A stretch of 64,000 nt of DNA from Lepus europaeus. Taxonomy: Eukaryota > Chordata > Mammalia > Lagomorpha > Leporidae. A program made the position numbers and the translations under genes. The notes under the pieces are model-generated. The model saw nothing but the letters and a program-made list of their open reading frames with translations. It did not search any database and had not been told where the DNA came from. Location: assembly GCF_033115175.1 (NCBI RefSeq), contig NW_026909534.1, forward strand, positions 767,701 through 831,700, written 5' to 3'. Below, one piece after another: positions 46,063 to 57,099 of this stretch (its first letter is position 1; every line of letters starts with the position of its first letter).

Positions 46063-47190
46063 AAAGGGGATTCCAATACAATCCCATCAAGGTGGCATGT
46101 ACCAATGCCATCTCACTAGTCCAACTGATCAATTTCAGTTCACAATTGATCACACTGATAGGTCTAAGAGTCAAAGGGATCACACAAACAAAACTAGTGT
46201 CTGCTAATACTAACTGATAGAATAAAAAAGGGAGAGAATGATCCAACATGGGAAGTGGGAGACACGGCAGACGCATAGAATAGCAGATGTCCTAAATAGC
46301 ACTCTGGCCTCAGAATCAGCCCTTAAGGCATTCAGATCTGGCTCAAAAGCCCATGAGATGTATTTTAGGCATGGAAAGCCAAGACACCCTGGGAAAAAAG
46401 AAAAGAAGACCTAAATGAAAGATCTCAGTGAGTGAGATCCCAGTGGAAAGAATGGGGCCATCAAAGAAGGAGGTACCTTTCTCTGAAGGGAGGCAAGAAC
46501 TTCCACTTTGACTATGACACTGTCAGAATAAGATCAAAGTTGGCGAACTCAAAAGGCTTCCATAGCCTTGGCAACTCATGACTAGAGCCTAGGGAGATTA
46601 CTGACGCCATAAACAAGAGTGTCAAATTGTTAAATCAACAACAGGAGTTACTGTGTACTTTTGTCTCATGTGGGATCTGTCCTTAATGTGTTGTCCAATG
46701 TGAAGTAATGCTATAATTAGTACTGAAACAGTATTTTACACTTTGTGTCTCTGTGTGGGTGCAAACTGATGAAATCTTTACTTAGTATATACTGAATCGA
46801 TCTTCTGTATATAAAGATAATTGAAAATGAAAAAAACTTGGTTTTAAATTGGAAACTGCATAGAAAATTAATGAATTTTAAAAAATATCTTGTAGGATCT
46901 CTGTCCTTAATGTGCTGTACGTTGTGATTTAATGCTATAACTAGTACTCAAACAGTATTTTTCACTTTGTGTTACTATGTGGGGGCAAACTGTTGAAATC
47001 TTGACTTAATATATACTAAACTGATCTTCTGAATATAAAGAGAATTGAAAATGAATCTTGATGTGAATGGAAGAGGAGAGGGAGTGGGAAAGGGGAAGGT
47101 TGCAGGTGGGAGGGAAGTTTGGGGGGGGGTAAGCCATTGTAATCCATAAGCTGTACACTGGAAATTAATATTCATTAAATAAAAGTTTAA
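46063..47190 (+). mobile_element. Rabbit-type L1 3' UTR with a doubled segment
   Basis: The reverse complement of this sequence is found at 58185-59110. It starts abruptly at GGGGATTCCAATACAATCCC. The block GGGATCT..CCTTAATGTG..TAATGCTATAA..AGTACT appears twice (46670-46835 and 46890-47045), so this is either a tandem duplication or a second truncated insertion. It ends with a G-rich polypurine tract (47065-47130) and TTCATTAAATAAAAGTTTAA. Confidence 0.85.
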
Positions 47191-48092
47191 AATAGGCAAG
47201 ATGGCGGAATAGGGAGGGAGCACATTGATAGTTCGGCAAGACAGAGGTTAATAAAAGTGGAGATACTGCAGGGTCAAGGAAGAGTAGGAGAAGAAACAGC
47301 AGAGGAAACTCTTCCGGAATTAGTGATTCACAGTGGACCTGCGTGGAGAGCGTGGGAGCCCAAGTTTGGGACACCAGCGGCAGACTCAACACACCAGCGC
47401 TGGAACGCGAGGTGAGCCGAACCTCAATAATCCGAGACACCAGCGGGCAAGCAGAAAGAGGAGACTAAAGGGAACGAGGCTTGAAACTCCGTGGGGAAAA
47501 GTTCACCAGGCTAACTAGAAGAGAGAGAGAGGAAAAAAAAAAGTGACTGATACGGACACAAGTTTCTCTCTCTCTGCTCACCTCTCAAAGGCGAGCAAGA
47601 CAAAGAGCAGGAGCCATTTTGGACATACGTCATAAGCAGGGCGACCTCAGGTCTGCACCGGCCCTGAGCCTAGCAGAAAAACCTGACTCTGGGGGGAGGG
47701 GTGAAATAACAGGAGATTAGCATCTAACTTGGCAACCTAGTGGGAGACTGCAGGAGAACTGGAGCCCACACCTAGGGCAGCAGAGATTCCCTGTGTGGTC
47801 CTTGGGAAAGAGCTTTCAATCTCTGGCTCCTGTGGGTATATCATTCGCCTGCTAACTACCTCCAATTACGTTCAGCTGTGCGGAATTACTTCCCTTTTTG
47901 AATAAAAAAAAATAAAAGAAAGAAAGAGAGATTTACCATACCTAACCTGGGAGTGTCATCTTTGACACACCCTCAACTCTGAGGAACCAAACACAGCTCT
48001 CAGTCCACATTCATCTCAAGCCTCTAAGGCTCCACTGAAATCAGACAGTCCACTTTATATAGAGCCATAGTGTAACAAGAAAAAACACCACA
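47191..48092 (+). promoter_or_regulatory. L1 5' UTR (internal promoter region)
   Basis: Opens with CAAGATGGCGGAATAGG, which contains the GATGGCGG core of a YY1-type site as found at the start of L1 5' UTRs. It runs to the ORF1 start. Open frames here are not conserved coding sequence. Confidence 0.6.
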
Positions 48093-49153
48093 GTGAAGAA
48101 ACCAAATATCTCCAACATGCCATACAACAAACGCAAAAACCGAGGTAACAAAAACAAGGAAGACATTATGACGCCCCCAAATGAAAAAGACACCCCAATT
48201 CAAGATTATGAAGATGATGAGATCGAAGAAATGCAAGAAGCAGATCTCAAAAAATTGATAAGAACATTAAGAAGTTCTCAAAAACAAATTCTTGAACTAC
48301 AGAAATCCTTCATGGACAAGATAGAAAATCTCTCTCATGAAAATGAAATATTAAGGAGGAATCAAAATGAAATGAAACAACTAGTGGAACAAGAAACTGT
48401 GATAGTGACGAGAAATCATAATGAAATGAAGAATTCAATAGACCAAATGACAAACACATTAGAGAGCCTTAAAAACAGAATGGGCGAAGCAGAAGAGAGA
48501 ATATCAGACTTAGAAGACAGAGAATAGGAAAGGAAACAGGCAAACCAAAGAAAAGAAGAAGAAATTAGAAATCTAAAAAATATTGTCAGGAATCTACAGG
48601 ATACTATTAAAATCCCAACATTCGGGTTCTAGGAGTTCCTGAAGGCATGGAGAGGGAGAAAGGATTAGAAGGCATTTTCAGTGAGATACTAGCAGAAAAT
48701 TTCCCAGGTTTGGAGAAGGACAGAGGCATCTTAGTACAGGAAGCTTATAGAACCCCTAATAAACATGACCAAAAGAGATCCTCACCACGACACGTTGTAA
48801 TCAAACTCACAACAGTGAAACATAAAGAAAAGATCCTAAAAGGTGCAAGAGAGAAACGTCAGATTACTCTCAGAGGATCTCCAATTAGACTCACAGCAGG
48901 CTTCTCATCAGAAACCCTACAAGCTAGAAGGGAATGGCGAGACATAGCCCAGGTACTAAGAGAGAAAAACTGCCAGCCCAGAATATTATATCCTGCAAAG
49001 CTCTCATTTGTGAATGAAGGTGAAATAAAGACCTTTCACAGCAAACAGAAACTGAAAGAATTTGTCGCCACTCATCCTGCCCTGCAAAAGATGCTTAAAG
49101 ATGTGTTACACACAGAAACACAGAAACATGGTCACCAATATGAAAGAAGGTAA
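48093..49153 (+). pseudogene. LINE-1 ORF1 (RNA-binding chaperone), broken
   Basis: L1 ORF1p is a trimeric RNA-binding protein that packages L1 RNA. The first part (48093-48527) encodes a basic N-terminus and a long heptad-rich coiled coil ending AEERISDLEDR. The second (from about 48610 to 49153) encodes the RRM and C-terminal domain, with IRVLGVPEGMEREKG, FSEILAENFPGLEK, HVVIKLTTVKHKEKILKGAR and the C-terminal YPAKLSFVNEGEIKTF block. Breaks: a TAG at 48525-48527 and a small indel near 48610-48620 that changes frame. Otherwise the sequence is well kept, so the element is young. Length is close to a normal mammalian ORF1 (roughly 340 residues). Confidence 0.92.
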
Positions 49154-49159
49154 AGGAAG

Positions 49160-51847
49160 GAAACCTCACAGCAAAAGATCACAGGAAGCTCAATTTCTCT
49201 TTGACATAGAATTAAACTCTGATGCTCTCTTAAAGCAATGTGTTAAAGTAATCTATTACTTTCTTAATGATGTCTGTTAAATTCTAATTGTTCAAAAACA
49301 GCTGATTTTTTATTAAGAGCTATGGGTTATTTAAATATGTGCTTATTTTCAAAGATTTGAATAATCACCTTGTAACAATGATCAAATTTGGTCTATGTTA
49401 TGTCATGATTTTAAGGAATCTTATTTCAACCAGATATTTTGGATTTTGAGCCTTCTTGGCATTCTTGACAGGCATTCAAAAAATCAAAGTTTCAAACAGT
49501 CTGGTCTCTAAAATTTCCAGTAAATCCTGGACTTTGGTTTTTCCAGTTTAGGCCCAACTGAAAAAATCAAAGGACCTATGTCTCTCATCTTATAGAGACA
49601 CCAACTCATCAGGCTATTTGGATTATTTTAGAAGTACTGTCAAGATGTGATGTGGTACCAAACTTTAAGTTTCTATAATGGAAAATGCTATTAATACAAA
49701 TGTTTGAGAATTAAAAAGTCTAATGAATTTGTGTTACTAGACAGGATAATTATCTTAATGAGAAAGCCCCAGAGGCCTAAAGGGTTAAATACTTGTAAAA
49801 TCCTACAGGTGCTTTCAAAAATACTGTGAAGTAAGCAAGTGCCTCTTGTTGGTTGATGAGTTTATAATTTTAAACATGGCAACTTAAAGTCTTTTGTCAT
49901 CCACAGTTATATATGATTTGCTGCTCATAAAACTAAAGCGTTGTTGGTTCTGTGTTTAGCTGTCCTCCTATAGGTTCCTATGGACTTTTTCCAGCCACTT
50001 CTATTGTATTCAGTAGTTTGGGATGGCTCTGTAAACAGATGAAGCCAATAATGTATATACAGTACCAACTGAGAGAAAGTATGGTTAACTGAGGTTACTA
50101 AAAACAAAAAGCAATTCAAATCAATTGGCAACCTACAAAAAAAGATTTTAAAAGCTATTATTAAAATTGCTATATTGGTCTATTATGCTATGTTATATGT
50201 GTGTACATATTGTATGTCCACATGGGGAAATTTTATTAAGAGTTTTGTTTTAAATGGCTTATAGATAAGATTGTCCATAAATTTAAGCTGCTAAAATCAA
50301 TCAAAGATACATTTTAATTTGTGTGACCTGAATCTGTGTATCATATGTTTTAAACTTGTTGGTAGAAAGAAACTAAAAACATTTTATATGGTTGTGCTTA
50401 AGTTTACTGGTTAAACAAACTATACCATGTTAGATATTTAAGAGGTGTTTTCAAATATATGATTCTTAAAATTTATAGAAGGCATTGGACCTTCTGGTAA
50501 ATGTTTTCTTAAGTCGTTTTCTAATGGTTGAAACTGTTTGCTAAGTATTCATGTAATTTTGCTATTGTCAGCAAGCGATCTAGGACTTGCTCCCTCATTT
50601 CTCTATTTTATCCCCAACTTGTTCTTTCATTTCTCTATTCTCCTCAAGGTAGGAAACTAATTCTATTATGAAGGAATCTGTAGGACACACAATTTAACCT
50701 TTAGACCTTATAAAAGAGATGGCTAACATTTTTCTGTAATAGCATAGCCAAAATAAGAACTTAAATAATAATCTCATAGGTAGATTTACTTCGCCATCAG
50801 TGAAGTAAACAGTAAGTAGAAAAAACCTCCCTTTCAGACCAAAGGGAAAGAAAGTTTTAAAGTGAGAATATAATTTTCCTCATGGGCATTGTCTACCTTA
50901 GAAAAACTACTACAGAACATGCCTGTGACTATAGACTTGTAGTTCAGGCCACCGAAGATTAGAGATGGGACACAGGCACTCCCTTGACTTGCATCCTCTG
51001 GTCTGCTTTAACACAAACCAGGAGGAAAAGAAAGCTAGGCATCAGAAGCAATGGGTGGCAGGCCTATTAATGGCTGATCTGTACAGTGATCTGCCCTCAA
51101 AGAGACCCAACAGGCCAGTCCACTGCAGTGGCTTTCAATGTGGTAAGCCTGGGCTTCAGCAGAAGTCAGCTTGTGAAGAGCCCTGGCAGCTCTGCCAAGA
51201 GTTGGATCACTGGAAATGGACCTGCCCTGGAGTCGAAGGATGCCCAGGTCAGAGCCACAGATCTTATTGGCTCTAAGCTGAAAAGCCCTTCACTCAGCCC
51301 AACTTCCAAAGTGACCACTGCAGCTGAGGGGATGGTCAAGTAGGGTCAGCAACATTGCAGGCAGAACTGTAAATTTCTTGTTAGAGATGCCCCCTGCCTT
51401 TACCTGGCCAGCTCTCCTCCCAGCCCAGCCAAGTAATGAAAGTCAACAGAGTGCCTTCCCCTAGGAGGTTCACACCTCCCTTAGGATATACCCCATGTGA
51501 AGAGATAGATAGGTCTGGGCCTCTTAACTTACAAGGCCTAAAGCCCACCAGATTATTATCAAGCCCCTTCTATCAGGTTCTATTTGCCTCTCAATCAGAA
51601 AACTTAATTGTAGCTTAGACAGCACCTTTCTTAGCTCCTCTACTAATGACTCTGTCCTTTGTTCTAGACCCTGTCTAGCGCACTTGGGCCTCATTCCTTT
51701 GTAATCATAACCTCTACTCTACCACCAATGGCTCTACTCCCAACCTGTGTGTACTGATGGTCCTCTTCCCCACTTAATGCTGTATAATTGTTTAAACCTG
51801 GTAAATGCCACTCTTAGGATCATTGGTTACTATCCTCACTCTGTCTT
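49160..51847 (+). other. Non-L1 middle segment of the chimeric element
   Basis: AT-rich from 49160 to about 50900, with no ORF2 endonuclease or reverse-transcriptase motif. It is GC-richer from 50940 to 51850. No LTR is visible at either edge. Apart from the zinc-knuckle remnant at 50965-51276 I recognise no family. Confidence 0.6.
50965..51276 (+). pseudogene. Retroviral gag nucleocapsid-like remnant
   Basis: The 103-codon frame shows two cysteine-histidine knuckle remnants in tandem. The first keeps FQCGKPG and a later Cys, but the leading Cys and the His have been lost. The second keeps C-x4-H-W-x3-C-P. Two knuckles with an HWK-type second knuckle are typical of class I endogenous retroviruses. 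The frame ends at 51276 and is not joined to capsid or protease coding sequence. It is a decayed fragment with no sign of function as a viral protein. Confidence 0.5.
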
Positions 51848-52316
51848 TTATGACCTTGTCTAAATATGAGCAGAGTCGGCAAACTTGGAAGGCTTCCATT
51901 GACTTGGCAACTCATGACGACAGCCTAGGGTGGTTACTGGCGCCATAAACTAGAGTGTCAATTTGTTGGGTCAACAACAGGAGCCACTGTGCACTTGCTC
52001 CTCATGTGGGATCTCTGTCCTTAATGTGCTGTACATTGTGATTTAATGCTATAACTAGTACTCAAACAGTATATTTCACTTTGTGTTTCTATGTGGGTGC
52101 AAACTGTTGAAATCTTTATACTAAATTGACCTTCTGAATATAAAGAGAATTGAAAATGAATCTTGATGTGAATGGAAGGGGAGAGGGAGCAGGAGAGGGG
52201 AGGGTTGCAGGTGGGAGGGAAGTTATGGGAGGGGGAAGCCATTGTAATCCATAAGCTGTACACTGGAAATTTATATTCATTAAATAAAAGTTAAAAAATA
52301 AAAGTTTAAAATAAAA
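51848..52316 (+). mobile_element. L1 3' UTR and tail of the chimeric element
   Basis: Matches 46530-47190 and the reverse complement of 58185-58640. It contains the G-rich polypurine tract at about 52170-52240 and ends TTCATTAAATAAAAGTT with a repeated AAATAAAAGTT. Confidence 0.9.
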
Positions 52317-52345
52317 TATATTAAAATAAACAGTATGAAACAGGA

Positions 52346-54400
52346 AAAAAGAAATCTAAATTTATAATAGCTATAACAATTATATATTTAATAATAAATT
52401 TAGCCAAATAATTGAAAGATCTCAATAAAGTTATAAATCACTGATGAAATAAATCATCAAGGACACATGAAAATGGAAAGCCATCCCCTGTTCATGAATT
52501 AGAAGAATTAGCATTAGACTGTTCATATTCCTTAGGAAATCTACAGATCCAATGCAAGTCCTATCAAAATACCAATGAAAATTTTTATACAGCCAGAAAA
52601 AACTTTGTAACATTCCTTTGGAACTACAGAAGACCAATAGCTACCAAAGTGATTCTACACAAGAAAACACATACAAAGCTGGGGACATAACAATACCTGA
52701 TTTCACAAAGGTATAGTAAATAAAATAGGATGAACCTGGAATGAAGATGGATACAAAGATCAATGAAAAGAGAGAAAAAATACATAAATACAAACATACA
52801 TATATAACAGCTAACTGATTTTTGGTGAAAATCCCATAGTCTTTTCATTTAAATGGTGCTGACAATACTGGATATACATATATAGAAGAATGAAATTAAA
52901 TGTCTACCTTTTACCACACATAAAAATCAACTCAGATCTATCAAATGCCTAAATCTGAGAACTGAAAATACAAAATTGCTGGAATAAAACATAGGGAGAC
53001 ATCTCTTAAAAGAGGTAGATTCTATGACCCCAGAAGTTCAGCCAGCAAAAGTCAACCTACATGAATGGGACTACACATCAAGCACTAAAGCTTCTGTACA
53101 GCAAAGAAAGCAGTAATAGAGTGAATAAACTACCAATGGAAAGGGATAAAATACTTGCAAACTACTTATCCAACAAAGGATTAATATTCAGAATATATCA
53201 AGAACTCAACAAACTCAAAATCAAGCATCCCATGCAGTTAAGAAATGGGCACAAGGGGCCTAAAAAGACAATTCTCAAAAGAAAAAAAATACAAATGAAC
53301 AAAAAATATATGAAAAAAACTATTGTTAGCCATCAGAGAAGTGAAAATAGGGGTTTGCACTGTGGCATAGTAGGCGAAGTCTCTGCCTGTACTGCCGGCA
53401 TCCCCTGTGGGCACTGGATCATGTCCTGGATGCTCTTATTCTGATACTGCTCTCTGCATATGGCCTGGAAAGCAGTGGAAGATGGCCAAAGTGCTTAGGT
53501 CCCTGCAACCACGTGGGAGACCTGGAAGAAGCTCCTGGCTCCTGGTTTTGGATGGGCTCAGCTCTGGCCTTGCAGCCATCTGGGGAGTGAACCAGCATAT
53601 GGAAGACCTTTGTGTGCCTTGCTCTCTGCTAACTCTGCCTCTCAAATAAATAAATTTTTTTAAAAAGAAATGCAAATCAAAACTCCAAAGACATCTCACC
53701 TCATAATGCTAGAATGCCTATCATAAAGAAAAAGTAAAAAATTCTCACAAGGATATGGAGAAAGGAGAACTCTCATATACTGAGCATGGGAATCCAAATG
53801 AGTACAACCACTGCAGCAAACACAGTGGAGATTTCTTAAAAGCTAAGAATAGAACTGCCATATGACTCAGCAATCTCAATACTCAGTATATGTCCAAAAG
53901 GCATGACATCATTGTATTTAAGACACACCTGCTCCACCATGATTACTGCAGTACTGCTAACAATGGCCAAGATATGGAATCAACCAATGTACTCTTCATC
54001 AGTTGAAGAGATCTAGCATTTGTGTGTATATACTAAATGGAATACTATTCAGCCATTTAAAAATGAAATCCTGTCCTTTGCAGCAAAATGTATGCAACTG
54101 GAGGATATCATGTGAAGTGAAAAAAGCCAGACACAGAAAGACAAATAACACATGCACACCTTCACATAAGCAAGCTAAAACCTGAATGCACAATGAGTAA
54201 TAAAGGATGGCAGGCACTGCGGGGGATGAAGGGAGTTTTGATGAGGGGCACAAAATCAGAGTTAGATCAAAGTAATAAGTCCCTATTGTTACACAGCACA
54301 GCGAGGAGACTAGCTCACAATAACCTAGTATGTATTGTATGAACACACAGAAGAAATTACAAGTATTCAATCATAAAATATTGACAAAGAAGGAAATGTT
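52346..54400 (+). mobile_element. Old LINE-1 ORF2 fragment, right part, to its 3' end
   Basis: Continues from 45901: GAAATCTAAATTTATAATAG, AAATTTAGCCAAATAATTGA, GACTACACATCAAGCACTAA, then ATATGGAATCAACC, GGAATACTATTCAGCCATTT and the 3' UTR to about 54400. ORF2 is broken throughout. A SINE interrupts it at 53351-53660. Confidence 0.85.
53351..53660 (+). mobile_element. CSINE inside the old L1
   Basis: From GGGGTTTGCACTGTGGCATA to AAATAAATAAATTTTTTT. The L1 text GAAGTGAAAAT before and GAAATGCAAAT after forms a diverged target duplication. Confidence 0.9.
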
Positions 54401-54588
54401 GATTATCCCATTTTTCATCAGGACATATTGCAGACATGTACCAAGACATCATACTGTAGCCCTTAAGTAGGTAAAATTATTGTTAATGTCAAAATTTTCA
54501 GAAAACAGAACCATACCATGAACCAGCAATAGCACCACTGGGTACATGTCCCATAGAAAGGAACTAAGTAGTTCATGTATCTAAAGTC
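54401..54588. other. Unassigned spacer
   Basis: No clear feature; possibly more degraded L1. Confidence 0.3.
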
Positions 54589-54861
54589 TCATGTTTGAAG
54601 CACATTTTCAGCCATGAAGGAAAAAGCAGGGAGCAGTCTGGTGTGGTTATCAACAATAATAATCACTTGCCTCTTACAACAGCAGACCAATAAAATCCAC
54701 CTGTCAGGTGTCATGTGAGAGTAATCACCTCTCCAAATGCCACCATGGGAGGAAAAGGAATGACGTAATTTTGTCTGCAAAGCAGACATTCCTGGGGGAC
54801 TTTTCCAACTGAGTTGGATGGAATATGAAAAACACAACCAGAAATCCAAAATGACAGGCAT
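54589..54861 (-). pseudogene. Endogenous-retrovirus integrase-like remnant
   Basis: On the minus strand a 90-codon frame shows the pattern W-x-x-D-Y-x-x-M-x-P followed by IIIVDNHTRLLPAF, which resembles the start of a retroviral integrase catalytic core (first Asp, then the hydrophobic VD-T-G strand) of ERV-L type. The rest of pol is not seen and the frame is short and mutated. Alternative: a chance resemblance. Confidence 0.35.
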
Positions 54862-54865
54862 AAGA

Positions 54866-54979
54866 TGTCCTCAAATCAGATATGTATGCATGGGAGTAGA
54901 AACTCATTCTGGTACCACAATAGGAAAATGTCCCCAAATCAGATACGTCCAGGAGTTCAAACTCATTTTGGTACCACAG
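54866..54979. repeat. 63-base tandem duplication, two copies
   Basis: TGTCCTCAAATCAGATATG to CTGGTACCACAA is followed by a diverged second copy TGTCCCCAAATCAGATACG to TTGGTACCACAG, just upstream (in minus-strand sense) of the integrase-like remnant. Confidence 0.85.
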
Positions 54980-55084
54980 TCTCCACTATGAGGGCAAGGA
55001 TGCAGATAAAGAGACTGCATCTTTGTCTCACTAAAAGGGAATAGTATCTTGGCAAATAAAATGAGCTGAGAGTTCATCAGATGA

Positions 55085-55258
55085 AGGGGTCAAGTGTCTT
55101 GTATATATACAAAATAGAATACTATCCAGCCATTTGAAAAGAATGAAATCCTGTCACTTGAAGTAAGATGTATAGAACTGGAAGTAAGTGAAAACAATCC
55201 AGACACAGAAAGACAGTTGCTGTACCCACTCCCTCACAAACACAAGCTAAAAAAACAA
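55085..55258 (+). mobile_element. L1 3' fragment
   Basis: AATAGAATACTATCCAGCCA, AATGAAATCCTGTCACTTG and GACACAGAAAGACAG are the classic L1 ORF2 end/3' UTR motifs. Confidence 0.75.
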
Positions 55259-55262
55259 TTGG

Positions 55263-55372
55263 GGGCCAGTGCTGTGGCCTGAAGCACCAGCATCCCATAT
55301 GGGCACCGGTTCAAGATCCACCTGCTCCACTTCCTATCCAGCTTTCTGCTATGGCACAGCAGGTAAGACTTC
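55263..55372 (+). mobile_element. CSINE 5' fragment
   Basis: Keeps the head GGGGGCCAGTGCTGTGGCCT and CAGCTTTCTGCTATGGCACA, then breaks into another SINE-like unit. Confidence 0.75.
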
Positions 55373-56228
55373 AGCTAACAATGTTTCCATTTCATATTGT
55401 AGTGCTGGGTCATGCCCCAGCTACTATACTTCCAGTCCAGCTTCCTCCTAAGGTGCATGGATAGACAGTAGAGGATGTATGAAGATCTCAGGCCTCTGCA
55501 ACCCATGTAGGAGAAGAAGATACAGTTCTTGCTCCTGGCTTCACCTTGGCTAATCTGTAGCTGTTGCAGCCATTTGGAGAATGAGATAGTAGGTTGGATG
55601 ATACCTCTGTGTCTCTCCCTCACTAATGTTTTTTTCCAATAAAAATCATTAAAATATAACAATGGCCAAGGAACTGTGACAGAGTTGTTAATATGTCATA
55701 TGGGTCATCCACTCCCCATATCAGAGTGCCTGGATTTCAGTACAGTTTTCTTGCAGTGCAGTTTCCTGCTAATGTACACTCTGATGGATAGCAGGCATTG
55801 GGTCAGTTATTTAGGTCTCTTCCATCGATGTGAGAGAACTGGATGGAGTTCTTGGCTTCTGACTTTGGCCTAGCCCTGCCATAATGATTGCAGGCTCTGG
55901 GGCTGAGGCCAACAGATGGAAACATCTTTCTCTATCTCACACTGCCATTCTAATAATTAGAATATAAAGGCATCAACACATTGTATTTGGCATGGCAATT
56001 AAAGACATCATTTTTGGTGCCAGCATCCCATTACAGAGTATCAAGGATCAATACCTGTCACGAATTCAAATCCAGCTTCCTGCTAAGGCATACCCTGGAA
56101 AACAACAGAGGAATGGATCAGATATTTGGGCTTTGCCACTCAAGTGGAGTGATCCAGCCAATGGAAAATCTGTTTTCTTGTCTTTCAATGAAACATAACA
56201 AATAATGCTTAAGTAAGTGAATAAATAA
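55345..56228 (+). repeat. Row of three very diverged SINE-like units
   Basis: Units at about 55373-55650, 55661-55972 and 56016-56228 each follow the C-repeat order: CCAGCTTCCTSCTAA.G, then ..GGATGGATAG/GGAAAAC.AC.G, then CTTGGCTTCTGRCTTTGGCC, then a CT-rich end. They are far more diverged than other copies and lie head to tail. Confidence 0.5.
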
Positions 56229-57095
56229 TTCCACTGGGGCCAACGTAGCTTGTTTGGGACTGTCCCAGGGGCAGCTTTGCCATTTGGGGGTGGTGGCTGC
56301 ACATACTTGCTGAAGAATGCCTAACAGCCTCAGTAGCTCTCTTTTATTCTTAATTGTACACTGTCCCCTGAAATAGAGAGGCTCCTGCTGTAGTGTGGTG
56401 TTTGGTATGCTCTGGACAACCATTGCAGTAGAAAAAGGGACAGCTTATGTTCCCCTCTATGCAAACATGGCATCATCTGTGCATTCCAGGCAAGTTGGAC
56501 AGGATCTTGAAGCAGTTCAGTGGGAGCTGCCAGCTGCCACCTCTGTTGCCCAGTGATTGATAGACTACTTCCTGTCAGGAACACAGCAAGGCTGCCCTTC
56601 TCCATGTGTCCCTGTGCAGGCTTTGAGCAGGCTCTGCATCTCCATCCATAGCAAGGTGTGTACCTCTGTGTGGACTTCACCATCTGAGACAGTTGCAGAC
56701 GAGGCAGCTACTTTCTTAACCACATCCTGGTAGTGCCTGGCAGCATGTGAGGGGCAGCCAGCAGTCATTTGGTGCATCCAGACTCACCATCCCACAGCAC
56801 ACAAGACTCTGCATCACCCAGGTGGAGGTACACATGTCTGAAATGATCCCATGACACCATGTTACTTATATACTGCTGCCAGCAACACTCAGCACACAAC
56901 CTTGAGTACAGGCCTTCCCTTAAGAAGCCTCACTGTCTCACTGGGAGTCTGTGGGGGGACACAGAAAGCAGTGATAAACCAATGGGTGAACCCATGCACT
57001 CCATTAGCAATGGCAGTTCACAAGTCTACCAGGGACTACTCTAATTCTCATACGGCAAACAACAGAGAAATTTTCCACAGGTAAACTTTAAGCCT
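56229..57095. other. Unrecognised segment with minus-strand open frames
   Basis: Moderately GC-rich. On the minus strand two overlapping frames (56565-56777 and 56330-56683) have fairly normal composition, for example VVKKVAASSATVSDGEVHTE. I do not recognise a family. The frame change and lack of splice signals would fit a processed pseudogene. Low confidence. Confidence 0.25.
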
Positions 57096-57099
57096 TTTT

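Larger units (their letters stand above)
47191..52316 (+). mobile_element. Chimeric half-LINE: L1 5' end and ORF1, non-L1 middle, L1 3' end
   Basis: The left end AGGCAAGATGGCGGAATAGG is an L1 5' UTR start. ORF1 follows (48093-49153). Where ORF2 should begin, the sequence departs from L1 for about 2.7 kb (49160-51847) and returns to L1 3' UTR at TATGACCTTGTCTAAATA (about 51848), ending with the polypurine tract and TTCATTAAATAAAAGTT. The middle holds a retroviral nucleocapsid-like remnant. The lack of ORF2 recalls HAL1 elements, which are non-autonomous L1 derivatives keeping ORF1 only. Alternative: an ERV piece replaced ORF2 in this copy alone by recombination. Approximate flanks ATCTTAAATAAA and ATATTAAAATAAA could be its target duplication together with the 46063-47190 piece. 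Confidence 0.72.
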
